Under the pieces are notes generated by a model. The model was given only the letters and a program-made list of their open reading frames with translations, was not told where the DNA came from and did no database searches. Made by a program: the position numbers and the translations under genes. Shown here in pieces: positions 1-8,085 of a stretch of DNA of 64,000 nt (its first letter is position 1; each line of letters begins with the position of its first letter). The DNA comes from JACMQX01 sp040385105 (lineage in GTDB: Bacteria; Pseudomonadota; Gammaproteobacteria; Burkholderiales; Burkholderiaceae_C). The DNA lies in NCBI GenBank assembly GCA_040385105.1, contig JAZKHY010000007.1:12831-76830 (forward strand). Reading direction: 5' to 3'.

Positions 1-669
1 CCAACTTCCGCCCCACCTCGGAACAAGGCGGCTCAACGCAACATCGTAAAAGTCGTAGTACTGTGGCCATTTCAAAACGGAGCTGTAGAAGATGTCAGCG
101 GTCTGATGCTGGCTATCTCCGTCCGCAGCGATTGCAAGTAGGAGATTGTGAAAAATCGCTGTGTCCCTGAGTTGATTGGTCGCTTTCAGTGCTTGCTGGT
201 TTACATCACTTATCGCTTGCTCGAAAGATTGCCACGCCTTTCCAGTAACTTCATTTGCGTATCCGGAACCACGCGCGTTCCATGCCATCGCGTATTGATG
301 CCGAAGCGCGGAAAATTCAGCAAAGATGGAATGTGGAATTTCCTTTTTCCACTGGTCTGCGAGTGCTAAGTCAGTTGCCCTAGCTCCAGGAGCTGGCATC
401 TGCTTGCGAAATACCCAATAAACCGCGCTATCGCCTGACTTTCCAGAAGCGAACCTTTGAGTGCCGAGATGAAGGCATTTGAGCGCCTCTTCTAGTTCAA
501 GGAATCTCTTCGTCACAAACAGCTGGCGAAGTCGCTCAACTGTCAGGTCGTAGTCCGCATAATTTATCAAAGAGTTTCTGTGGCATTCGAGCTGGGGAGT
601 CGGCGCTGCTAAAGCGGCGACGCTTATCGCTTGGAAGAGGACAACGAGAAGGTTTTTCAGTGAGTACAT
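1..669 (-). CDS. Secreted DUF4034-like protein, partial (C-terminus outside window)
   Basis: The frame stays open for 223 codons from ATG 669-667 to the first base of the window, so the C-terminus is missing. The N-terminus is a signal peptide (Lys near the start, hydrophobic run, Ala-Leu-Ala-Ala before residue 23), so export is expected. A later stretch has a Trp, a Pro-His-Ser, then Tyr-Ala-Met-Ala-Trp-Asn-Ala-Arg-Gly-Ser-Gly-Tyr-Ala, and near the edge Trp-Pro-Gln-Tyr-Tyr and Arg-Trp-Gly-Gly-Ser-Trp. This resembles DUF4034 (TPR-like) proteins as I remember them. No catalytic motif is visible and function is unknown. GC content is near 50% by eye, lower than the core, and an attC-like element lies just upstream, so transfer is plausible. 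Confidence 0.7.
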   Translation of the reverse strand, partial: MYSLKNLLVVLFQAISVAALAAPTPQLECHRNSLINYADYDLTVERLRQLFVTKRFLELEEALKCLHLGTQRFASGKSGDSAVYWVFRKQMPAPGARATDLALADQWKKEIPHSIFAEFSALRHQYAMAWNARGSGYANEVTGKAWQSFEQAISDVNQQALKATNQLRDTAIFHNLLLAIAADGDSQHQTADIFYSSVLKWPQYYDFYDVALSRLVPRWGGSW

Positions 670-700
670 TTTGGAACTAGCGCAAGCCACTCAAACAAAT

Positions 701-770
701 TTTTAACTGCTCGGCAAGTCAGTCCCCGTGGGAATCTTCCTTTCCGACCGCCGCCATGGCGACGTTAGGT
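701..770 (-). other. attC-like recombination element (candidate)
   Basis: On the minus strand the stop codon of the 113-residue gene lies inside ACCTAAC (770-764), which fits the integron R'' box RYYYAAC. About 57 bases further is GTTAAAA (707-701), close to the R' box. Core bases pair, allowing G-T, and inner arms CGGC/GCCG and GTC/GAC can form a bulged hairpin. The next gene starts 31 bases later, as expected after an attC. Pairing is weaker than in the site at 63490-63552, so this is only a candidate. Confidence 0.35.
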
Positions 771-1106
771 GCCGACAAGATCATCTGTTTCGACTGTTGG
801 ATCAAAATGCGCCAGCAACAAATAGTCATTCCAGCCTGCCGGACCTTCGATGACCACAATCCATCGATTCTTGACCCAAGCATGAATCGCTGCTTCGTTC
901 AAAATTGCATGAAAGAGCCTCCTCCAAAACACCGTCGACTTGCCAACGCGAATAACTATGTTGCAGTAGCTGGCTTCGCTCCAATCGATTGAAATCTCGA
1001 GCGACTTGGAACGGCTGGCGTGAATCACGTGCAGCAGCGTCTCCACGTAATACGGCGCGTCTGGCGAGCGAAGCTTCTGAAGCTGAATGTTGATGTGGCG
1101 AGACAT
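765..1106 (-). CDS. Hypothetical protein, 113 aa
   Basis: I do not recognise this family. It is a small soluble protein with no signal peptide or membrane segment, Trp-rich (Asp-Trp-Ser-Glu-Ala, Phe-Trp-Arg-Arg, Trp-Val-Lys-Asn-Arg-Trp), with alternating strand-like and helix-like stretches. An AAAGGTG ribosome-binding site sits about 5 bases before the ATG. It follows the DUF4265 gene on the same strand by 45 bases. Its stop lies in an attC-like core. Position downstream of an RHS toxin and its probable immunity gene makes an accessory or immunity-type role possible, but that is inference from location only. Confidence 0.6.
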   Translation of the reverse strand: MSRHINIQLQKLRSPDAPYYVETLLHVIHASRSKSLEISIDWSEASYCNIVIRVGKSTVFWRRLFHAILNEAAIHAWVKNRWIVVIEGPAGWNDYLLLAHFDPTVETDDLVGT

Positions 1107-1151
1107 TGAACACCTTTATGGACACGTGTTTTTTGGGGGCCAAGAACCCTT

Positions 1152-1588
1152 CTAACGAGCAGAAGCCTCCGCTTGCAAGAAGATTTGTACATCATCCAAC
1201 TCCACGTCAGCAGGCACATCTACCGCCAATAGCTTGAATGCCTCCATTCCTTCAGTGCCGCACCCCATCGCTTGCAGCCTGGTCGCTACATGTTCGCACC
1301 AAGGTTCGAAGAAGACGATGCGGATCAAGGATCGCCGAGACTTACGCGCAATACCATCAAACCAAAGAACCCCTGTCGAATCAGAAACAGCGCGCACCAG
1401 ATCCCCTACCATCGCGTTGCGCGTGAAAAAAGAATGCTGTCGATCTGGAAATCGCCCCCAACCGGGTTCGCCCACAGTGATTTAACGGCTACCGGTGGAT
1501 ATCCATCGGGATCGGGCTGAAGCTTGAAGTTGATCTTCATCGGGCCGATCATCAATTGACGCTCATCAAGCGAAACGGGAGGTAGCAC
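1152..1588 (-). pseudogene. DUF4265 family gene with a single-base frameshift
   Basis: Two overlapping minus-strand frames make one protein. The 5' frame (GTG at 1588) carries Ile-Asn-Phe-Lys-Leu, Asp-Gly-Tyr-Pro-Pro, Glu/Lys-Ser-Leu-Trp-Ala and Gly-Asp-Phe-Gln-Ile-Asp. The 3' frame carries Ala-Met-Val-Gly-Asp-Leu-Val-Arg-Ala-Val and continues to the stop at 1152. Together they match the order of DUF4265 motifs. They switch by -1 exactly at a run of six T (plus-strand A at 1426-1431). One extra T would restore a continuous protein of about 145 residues. Either the gene is broken, or the base is a sequencing error, or slippage restores it. The true start could also be ATG 1552 or 1540. It begins 4 bases after the DUF2750 stop, so it belongs to the RHS-linked run. 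Confidence 0.75.
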
Positions 1589-1591
1589 AGG

Positions 1592-1990
1592 TCAGTATTT
1601 TTGCAATTCGGTCGTGAGAGCAGACATCAGCACCTCCGCCGAAGGCGTCACTCCCTTGCTTGCGGGCGTAAAGAACACTCCTGGCAGAACACCATCAGTC
1701 TTCAACTTAGGCAAGAGGACTTGCATAAGCTCATCAAGACTGATGGAGCGAGGCTCGTACTCCAGCCATTCATTGGCCGCACAAAGCTGCGCGTACTCCT
1801 GCGCAGGCCATAGCGGAAAGACAACCGTACCATCATCGCCCCCCGCAAGAGCCCAGCCATCCTGATACAAGCCCCACGCCTCTTGCCAATCAGCGACTAC
1901 TTTTACGAAGTGCTTGAACCGTTCTATTCCTGGCAACGCAAGTATTGCTTCCATTTGTTTTGGATTCAAATTCATAAATTCATTCCTCAT
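1592..1990 (-). CDS. DUF2750 protein, probable RHS-toxin immunity protein
   Basis: The 132-residue product shows the DUF2750 layout: Arg-Phe-Lys-His-Phe-Val-Lys-Val-Val-Ala-Asp-Trp, then Trp-Gly-Leu-Tyr, a Gly-Trp-Ala-Leu strand, Pro-Leu-Trp-Pro-Ala-Gln-Glu-Tyr-Ala, and a terminal Ile-Ser-Leu-Asp-Glu-Leu helix. It is soluble with no signal peptide. The ATG overlaps the RHS stop in an ATGA, so translation is probably coupled. A second start is ATG 1975. A small soluble gene directly coupled to the 3' end of an RHS gene with a toxin tip is the classic immunity position. The immunity role is inferred from that arrangement, as DUF2750 itself has no proven function known to me. Confidence 0.85.
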   Translation of the reverse strand: MRNEFMNLNPKQMEAILALPGIERFKHFVKVVADWQEAWGLYQDGWALAGGDDGTVVFPLWPAQEYAQLCAANEWLEYEPRSISLDELMQVLLPKLKTDGVLPGVFFTPASKGVTPSAEVLMSALTTELQKY

Positions 1991-4900
1991 GGAAATGGTC
2001 GTTCGCGATTTGCCCGGCCAAAATCGTCGTACCTATGTTGCAAACGATGAAGATCTCGATCTTGCAGGTTCGAATGACTATAGTCATATCCCTTCGCAGC
2101 TTCGCGTCCCCGCTCATGAGCCAAGTCCTTGCCAGGTGGATTGCGCACCGCGGATCGCTGCCCCCTCTCAATTGAATTCAGTTCTTGTTGAATCCAACCG
2201 CGGTCAGCAGAACCAAGCTTGTCATCAGCGACCAACTCTCGCAAGCGGGTCTGTCTGCCCGCACGGCCTGACTCGACCACCTCACTTCCTGAAGGTGGAC
2301 ACCACCCTTTGCCCCCTCGAGTCCGCCCACCCATCAATGGTATCTGCTGCACCAGGACATCAGCCTTTGAAGTTGCTCGTCCTCCGCCAGTTATGGGCAA
2401 AGTAGTTTTGGGTGGTTTGTTCGGTTCTTCCTTCGCCAGCCCATCAGGATCGAAGAAGTTCAACGGGTCTGCATCTACGTAGGCATAGCCATTCAGACTG
2501 GGCGCGATGCCGGAGGGATCGAACTGGCGAAAGCGGCCAGTGTTGGGGTCGAAGTCCCTGTTCGTGCTGTAGGCGGTTCCCGTCTCCGCATCGTGATACT
2601 GCCCCGGCATCCTGAGGTTGAGTTCCTGCTGCGGGCTCGTGGCCCTGAGCATCACCGGCTGACCCACCATGGCCTGCCTGGGCTTGGTGGTAGCTTTCAG
2701 AATGCCCGTGGGCTTGTTGTTGCCGAATGCTGAGTAAGGCCACTGCCATACCGGCGTGTTGCTTTCATTGGTCATCAGCCTGGGCGTGCCCAGATGATCC
2801 GGATGAATCGCAAACAGCTTGCCGTTTCTGAACATCCCCACCGGGATGGCCCCGCCCGGCGTCGGCAGCCAGATGTACTCCGTCCTCCCCGCCCCTGCCG
2901 CACTGCCGTTGTCGTATTCGCCCAGGATCGCCCAGCTGGGCAGATCCCCGTCTCCATGGACATAGGCCGTGCCGACGCTGGCATGGGCATGGGCTCTGGT
3001 GAACAGCCACTTGAAGTTCTTCCTGAGCCAGTCGATGAAGCTGTGGCCCAGTTCCTCTTCGTTCGGGGCCGCCTGCTCAGCCTGTACCTCACTCTTGAAC
3101 ACCCGCTGGCCCAGGGCGTTATGCAGGTAGGTGACCCTGGCCGCTTCGCCGTCCCTGGTCAGGCTGACCTTTGCGAGGCGGCTTGACGCGTCGTAGTCAA
3201 AGGTCCTCAGGCCATCGCTGGTCAGGCTGCCGTTCTCGTCCAGGCTGTAGCTGATCGGCGTGGTGACGACGCTTCTGGTGCTTCCCGCTCTTGTCGTGGT
3301 CACTGTCTGGCTGATGCCCAGAAGCCGGTTGCTGGTTCCCTCTACATTCAGGCTCTGGCCGGTGGTCAGCACGAAGTCATCGGCCTCCTCGAACTGCCCG
3401 TCCAGGTCGATGTCGCTGGTGACCCTGTCCAGCGCCGTCAGGCGGTTGCTGTTGGGGTCGTAGCTGTAACTTGTTTGGGAACCTGCACGGTTGAAGGCCG
3501 TGAGACGGTTTCTACTGTCATAGCCGGCTGCCCAGGCCAGCGGCGTGGGGTACAGCGCGCCGCTTCCCTGCGCCCACAGCTGCTGGGTGATGCCGGTGAT
3601 GCGGCTGGCCGCGTCCCAGGCATATGTTGCAAACTCATTGCCGGTCATGCGGCCGTCAGCGTCATAGGTCCGATTCGCCGTATCCCCGCTGCTCCAGGTC
3701 CAGGACTGGGGCTGATTCAGCGCCGTCCAGGTCAAGCGGCTGACGAAAGCCACTTGTGGCTTGGGCTTCTTCGGGTTGCTCCCGGGTTCCTGGGTTGCAA
3801 TACCGGTGATGCGGCCTGTGGCGTCACGGCTGTAGGTGAGCTTGAAGCCGCTGGGGTAGGTGATGCTTGCCAACTCGACGTTGATGTAGCTGTAGCTGGT
3901 GGTGAAGCTGCTGGGCGAATGGGGGTTGTCGTTGACTGATTGGGTCTTCTTCGTGATGCGGCCCAAGCTGTCGCGCTCGTAGCTTGTGCTGCCTGACTTG
4001 TCTTCCATCCTGCTGAGATGCCCCGCTGCGCTCCAGTTGTAGTGAACGATGTGGCCTTCGCTGTGCCGAACCTCAATCGGCCGGCCCAGCGCGTCGCGGG
4101 CGATGGTGGTGACATTGCCTTTGGCATCCGTCTTCTTCGTCACATCGCCCAGCGCGTCGCGCTCGTAGCTGATGCTGCCAATATCGGGGCTGCTCTCGCG
4201 CATGACTTCGCCGAAGGCGTTGCGCTCATACCTTGTCTGCACGCCCTTGGGGTCGGTGACGGATGTGAGCTGGTCCAGCTGGCTCCAGGCCTGGCTGGCA
4301 ACTGCGCCATCTGCAAAGGAGGTAGACGTCGGCCTGCGCAGGCCGTCCAGGGTTTGCCGGGTGGTCTGGTTCAGCGGGTCGGTCCCGGAGATGACTTCGC
4401 CGTTGGCGTCATACCCGATCTGGGTGCTCTGGCCACTGGCGCCCTGCACGGCCGAGAGCTGGTTCAGGCTGTTGATGACGCGGCTGGTGACCAAGGCGAT
4501 GGCGCCGCTGGCGTCTTTGACTTCTTCGCGGATGCGGTTGCCGGCGGCGTCCAGGGTGTAGCTGACCTGGTTGAGGCGGTTGTCAGAGGCGACGATGAGG
4601 CGCTGGGCGGCGTCGTAGCTGTAACTGGCCTGGTAGCCGCCCGCGAAGGAAACACTGGCGATCTGGCCGTTGGGGGTCCAGCTGTAGCGGGTGGCCTCGC
4701 CGCCAATGACCTGGGTGAGGATCCGGCCACGGGTGTCGTAGCTGTAGCTGGTGGTGAGGCCGCCGGGGGATGTACGGCTTGTGAGGCGGCCAGCGGCGTC
4801 AAAGTCCTGGCGGGTTTCCTGGCCCAGCGGGTTCTTCACGCTGACCCGGTTGCCGGCTGCGTCGTAGGCATAGCGCCAAATGCCGCCTTTGGCATCCGTC

Positions 4901-6687
4901 ATGGTGTCGGCAAGGCCCTGGCCGTTGTACGTCCAGGCTGTGGTTCTGGCCTGGCCTGTGGCGGTGTCAGTGACTGTCTCGCTGAGTTTGTTGCCCGAGG
5001 CGTCGTACGTCCAGGCTGTTGACCGGCCAGCCTCCGTCACGAGCACCGGCAGCCTGTACACCGGATGCCACTGGGTACTTGCGGTTTGCGCTTCCGGACG
5101 GCCAGCGGCCCTTGTCTCGGCCAATGGCAATCTCCGCCCGGCATCCCACACATAGGTCGTGTTGATACCGAGGAAGTCAGTCTCCGTCGCAATCGTTCCG
5201 TCCGGATTCTGGGTGCGCGCCGCCATGTCACCTGCACCTGTGCCGAGCGCCGCGCTGGCATTGCCGACGGTGCGCACACCGCCTGCCGTGTCATAGCGAT
5301 ATTGGTACTGGGCACCCAGTGGCGTGGTGACACTGGCGCTACCGGCGCCATAGCTCATGGCGTAGCGCTGTGCGCCACCCGCGTGCTCCGACAGGGTGCC
5401 CCGGCCCTGTGCGTCATAGGCAAAGCCCGCATATCGGATGCCGCGCTCGTCCACGATCCCAGTGAGGGCCTCTGGCCACGCGGCGTTTTCGTACAGGTAG
5501 GTTTTGCCGGTGCCATCAGCGTGGTTCACACGGACATGCCGGCCTTGTGCATCAGCGGTGTAGCTGATGACTTGCCCATCGGGCGTGGTGACGCTGGCCA
5601 GCTGCCCTGCTGCGGTATAGGCAAACCGCAATGCGCGGCCGAAGGGGTTGGTGACTTGCGTGAGCTGGTTACCACTGTACGCATAGGTGGTGACCCAGCC
5701 CTGGCGGCTGGTGATGCTGGCAAGGCGTACGTTTCCAGCTGTGCCGGTGAAGCGCCAGGTGCTGTCGTCATTGCTGCGCCTGTAGGTCCAGGCTCCACCC
5801 GCATGGGTCAGGCTGTCGGCGCTGTTGGGCGAATACCAGTAGCCCGCAGGAGCCACCCCGGTGTAGTAGAAGGTGGCTAAGCTGCCATCTTCCATTTCCA
5901 CCTGAGCAACGCGGCCGCCCAGCCGGATGCTCATCGCATGGTTGTGGCTCCAGGCCTTGCCCAAACCAGTGGCAGCAAGTGCAGCGGCTTTGACGCCGGT
6001 GAAGCGCTCGCTGCGGAAATTGCGGATGAAGTGCAGCGCATGCGGGCCGGTACCGGAGTAGTCCACCTCGGCCTGCAGTTTCTCGCCGCTGGCAGGAAGG
6101 ATGGGGTTGCCGAAGCACGACCCGCCTTCATCCGGCGGTGGGTCCGCCGGTGGTGGTGCGCCCGCCGTGCCCGGTGGGCCGCCTGGACCCGGCCCGCCTG
6201 TTCCGTCGGGGCCGCCTGAGCCTTCACCGCCCCCGGCGCCACCACTGCCAGGTCCGCCACCACCATCTCCACCGCCAGAGCCGGAGGCGGTGCATGCAGT
6301 CGCCTGCCCGTCCGGTTCATACCCGTCGTCGCAACTGCACCCACCCGAGGCACCAGCGCTTGCGTTCTGTGGACATGACGGGGGCGTCTCCAGCGCGGTT
6401 CGGGCGTATCGGTATGTGTTTCCGTTAACACCGATCTGACAGGACGATGAGTCAGCGATGTAGCTGTAGTAGCTTGGCAGCTGCATGAAGCCGAAAAACT
6501 GCGCACAGGATGCCTGCCAGGTCGGGCCACGGCCGTCTGGGAAAGGCGGGCCCATGAAAGTGACGTAAACCCCTGGCGTCTCAGACACCGATCCTGCCGC
6601 ATGCGAGGAAGCGCCCGCCATGGCGCCCGCCGCGATGGCGCAAGCCCACAAGCATTGCACCATCCATCCCCTGACCTTTGCCCTCAT
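1987..6687 (-). CDS. Secreted RHS/YD-repeat polymorphic toxin with Ntox8-like C-terminal tip
   Basis: The 1566-residue protein starts with a Sec-type signal peptide (about residues 1-31), then a Cys-containing N-terminal domain, a Gly/Pro-rich linker (about 135-187), and a DUF6531-type entry with Gly-Asn-Pro-Ile and Gly-Glu-Lys. Long YD/RHS repeats (YDAxGN-type) fill most of the chain. The RHS core motif (Arg-Asp-Phe-Asp-Pro-Asn-Thr-Gly-Arg-Phe) and the Asp-Pro-Asp-Gly-Leu boundary end near residue 1417. The last 149 residues are the variable tip. It contains Gly-Ser-Ala-Asp-Arg-Gly-Trp-Ile, Asn-Pro-Pro-Gly-Lys-Asp-Leu-Ala-His, His-Ser-Asn-Leu-Gln and Leu-His-Arg-Leu-Gln-His. This resembles polymorphic toxin type 8 (predicted RNase) from memory. 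GGAGGA lies 6 bases before the ATG. The Sec signal argues against a PAAR/T6SS-loaded form. The downstream DUF2750 gene overlaps the stop. Confidence 0.92.
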   Translation of the reverse strand: MRAKVRGWMVQCLWACAIAAGAMAGASSHAAGSVSETPGVYVTFMGPPFPDGRGPTWQASCAQFFGFMQLPSYYSYIADSSSCQIGVNGNTYRYARTALETPPSCPQNASAGASGGCSCDDGYEPDGQATACTASGSGGGDGGGGPGSGGAGGGEGSGGPDGTGGPGPGGPPGTAGAPPPADPPPDEGGSCFGNPILPASGEKLQAEVDYSGTGPHALHFIRNFRSERFTGVKAAALAATGLGKAWSHNHAMSIRLGGRVAQVEMEDGSLATFYYTGVAPAGYWYSPNSADSLTHAGGAWTYRRSNDDSTWRFTGTAGNVRLASITSRQGWVTTYAYSGNQLTQVTNPFGRALRFAYTAAGQLASVTTPDGQVISYTADAQGRHVRVNHADGTGKTYLYENAAWPEALTGIVDERGIRYAGFAYDAQGRGTLSEHAGGAQRYAMSYGAGSASVTTPLGAQYQYRYDTAGGVRTVGNASAALGTGAGDMAARTQNPDGTIATETDFLGINTTYVWDAGRRLPLAETRAAGRPEAQTASTQWHPVYRLPVLVTEAGRSTAWTYDASGNKLSETVTDTATGQARTTAWTYNGQGLADTMTDAKGGIWRYAYDAAGNRVSVKNPLGQETRQDFDAAGRLTSRTSPGGLTTSYSYDTRGRILTQVIGGEATRYSWTPNGQIASVSFAGGYQASYSYDAAQRLIVASDNRLNQVSYTLDAAGNRIREEVKDASGAIALVTSRVINSLNQLSAVQGASGQSTQIGYDANGEVISGTDPLNQTTRQTLDGLRRPTSTSFADGAVASQAWSQLDQLTSVTDPKGVQTRYERNAFGEVMRESSPDIGSISYERDALGDVTKKTDAKGNVTTIARDALGRPIEVRHSEGHIVHYNWSAAGHLSRMEDKSGSTSYERDSLGRITKKTQSVNDNPHSPSSFTTSYSYINVELASITYPSGFKLTYSRDATGRITGIATQEPGSNPKKPKPQVAFVSRLTWTALNQPQSWTWSSGDTANRTYDADGRMTGNEFATYAWDAASRITGITQQLWAQGSGALYPTPLAWAAGYDSRNRLTAFNRAGSQTSYSYDPNSNRLTALDRVTSDIDLDGQFEEADDFVLTTGQSLNVEGTSNRLLGISQTVTTTRAGSTRSVVTTPISYSLDENGSLTSDGLRTFDYDASSRLAKVSLTRDGEAARVTYLHNALGQRVFKSEVQAEQAAPNEEELGHSFIDWLRKNFKWLFTRAHAHASVGTAYVHGDGDLPSWAILGEYDNGSAAGAGRTEYIWLPTPGGAIPVGMFRNGKLFAIHPDHLGTPRLMTNESNTPVWQWPYSAFGNNKPTGILKATTKPRQAMVGQPVMLRATSPQQELNLRMPGQYHDAETGTAYSTNRDFDPNTGRFRQFDPSGIAPSLNGYAYVDADPLNFFDPDGLAKEEPNKPPKTTLPITGGGRATSKADVLVQQIPLMGGRTRGGKGWCPPSGSEVVESGRAGRQTRLRELVADDKLGSADRGWIQQELNSIERGQRSAVRNPPGKDLAHERGREAAKGYDYSHSNLQDRDLHRLQHRYDDFGRANRERPFP

Positions 6688-6776
6688 ATTCTGTCCTCCG
6701 AACTTTGATTCGGCGGATTCTATGAGCTATTTAGATGTATTTGTATATCTTTAGTAATATTTTCAGGGATTGAGAA
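6688..6776 (-). promoter_or_regulatory. AT-rich upstream region of the RHS gene
   Basis: This stretch between the RHS gene and argE is much more AT-rich than its surroundings. It holds a TATACA hexamer (minus strand, near 6750) that could be a -10 box, but no good -35 partner at 17 bases. A strong GGAGGA ribosome-binding site precedes the RHS start. A promoter is likely here but its exact position is not resolved. Confidence 0.35.
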
Positions 6777-6812
6777 ATGCACGCCACGCTGCCACCAACG
6801 GGCTCGCCACAA

Positions 6813-7970
6813 CTAGGCAATCTCCCGCACAGCCGCCAGCCCCCGCATGAATGCCTCACAGCGCGCCAGTTGCTCCAGGCTCACATACTCGTCCGGCTGG
6901 TGCGCCTGCACGATGCTGCCGGGGCCGCAGACCACGGTGGGAATGCCGGACTTCTTGAACAGGCCGGCTTCGGTGCCGAACGCAACCTGGGTGACGCGCT
7001 GCTCACCGCTGAGGCGCTGCGCCAGCCGGGTGATCGCATCGCCCTCGGAGCCGAGGAAGCTCGGCACCTCGCAGATGGTTTCAAAGCTGAAGCCCGCGTC
7101 CGGCGCCACCTGCTTCATCGCGGGTTCCATGGCCCGCGCCTGGGCCACGATATCGGCCTGCATCTGCGCCGCATCGGCCGTGGGCAGGTCGCGGAATTCA
7201 TAGCGGAACTCGGCGTCGCGCGGCACGACGTTGTCGGCAATCCCGCCGTGGAACTGCCCGACGCTCGCGGTGCTGAAGGGCACGTCAAAACCCTCATAGC
7301 GCGGCTCGGACTTCTCGAAGCCCTCGGCCATGTCGCGCAGCTTGCCCACCAGGCGCGCCGCCATCTCGATCGCGTTGACCGACTGCGGCGTGAGCGACGA
7401 ATGCGCCTCCTTGCCGCGCACACAGCACTTGTAGCGGTACACGCCCTTGTGCGCGATGGCCGGGACCATGCTGGTGGGCTCGCCGACGATGCAGGCCAGG
7501 GGCTGGATGCCGGCGTCTTTCATGTCGGCAATCAGCTCCCGCACACCGAAGCAGCCGACCTCTTCGTCGTAGCTGAAAGCCAGGTGCATGGCGAACGGCG
7601 CATCACTTTCAAGGAATGCCCGGGCATTGGACACGGCGATGGCGATGAAGCTCTTCATGTCGGCGCTGCCGCGCCCGTACAGCCGGCCGTCCCTGACCGT
7701 GGCGCTCAGCGGGTCTTCGCTCCAGTCCTGCCCATCCCATGGCACGGTATCGGTGTGGCCCGACAGGATCACGCCGCCGGGCTTGCCCTCGCCCAGCGTG
7801 GCAAACAGGTTGGCCTTGGTTTTTTCGGCGTTGTAAGTGAGCCGGCTTTTCACACCCAGCTTGAGCAGCTCGCCCCGGATGAAATCAATGAGCGGCAGGT
7901 TGGAGTTGTGGCTGACAGTGTTGAGCCTGACCAGCGTGCGGGCGAATTCGAGGGCATGGGGTGACAGCAT
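6813..7970 (-). CDS. argE: Acetylornithine deacetylase
   Basis: Predicted to hydrolyse N2-acetyl-L-ornithine to ornithine and acetate in arginine biosynthesis, in the cytoplasm. The 385-residue length is usual for ArgE of the M20 zinc peptidase family. Visible motifs are Ser-Gly-His72-Thr-Asp74-Thr-Val-Pro-Trp-Asp, the metal Asp near 104 in Gly-Ser-Ala-Asp-Met-Lys, the catalytic Asp-Glu-Glu-Val-Gly near 135-139, Gly-Glu-Pro-Thr, and the C-terminal Gln-Ala-His-Gln-Pro-Asp-Glu. The preserved Trp-Asp-Gly after the first metal motif and the Gly-Glu-Pro-Thr favour ArgE over DapE. It is divergent from the amidohydrolase at 8086 and separated from the RHS gene by about 125 bases, so it is probably transcribed alone. 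Confidence 0.93.
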   Translation of the reverse strand: MLSPHALEFARTLVRLNTVSHNSNLPLIDFIRGELLKLGVKSRLTYNAEKTKANLFATLGEGKPGGVILSGHTDTVPWDGQDWSEDPLSATVRDGRLYGRGSADMKSFIAIAVSNARAFLESDAPFAMHLAFSYDEEVGCFGVRELIADMKDAGIQPLACIVGEPTSMVPAIAHKGVYRYKCCVRGKEAHSSLTPQSVNAIEMAARLVGKLRDMAEGFEKSEPRYEGFDVPFSTASVGQFHGGIADNVVPRDAEFRYEFRDLPTADAAQMQADIVAQARAMEPAMKQVAPDAGFSFETICEVPSFLGSEGDAITRLAQRLSGEQRVTQVAFGTEAGLFKKSGIPTVVCGPGSIVQAHQPDEYVSLEQLARCEAFMRGLAAVREIA

Positions 7971-8085
7971 GGAACGACTTTAGCCCAATACCGCCATCCG
8001 GCGTCGCCACCGGGACGCAACCCCGTGTTGGCATGCGTGCATTGCCTGCCCAAGACAGCTAGGATAGGAGACTCAGGAGCTTTTC

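Noticed and set aside
148..369. Plus-strand frame of 73 residues
   Set aside because: It is the shadow of the minus-strand DUF4034-like gene, which has a signal peptide and family-like motifs; the plus frame has neither.
1107..1160. GTTAGAA near the DUF4265 stop as a second left attC
   Set aside because: No RYYYAAC partner or pairing arms lie within 120 bases, so it is probably chance.
4018..5880. Long plus-strand frames over the RHS gene
   Set aside because: They arise from the third-codon bias of the RHS gene on the minus strand and show only low-complexity Gly/Ala/Val.
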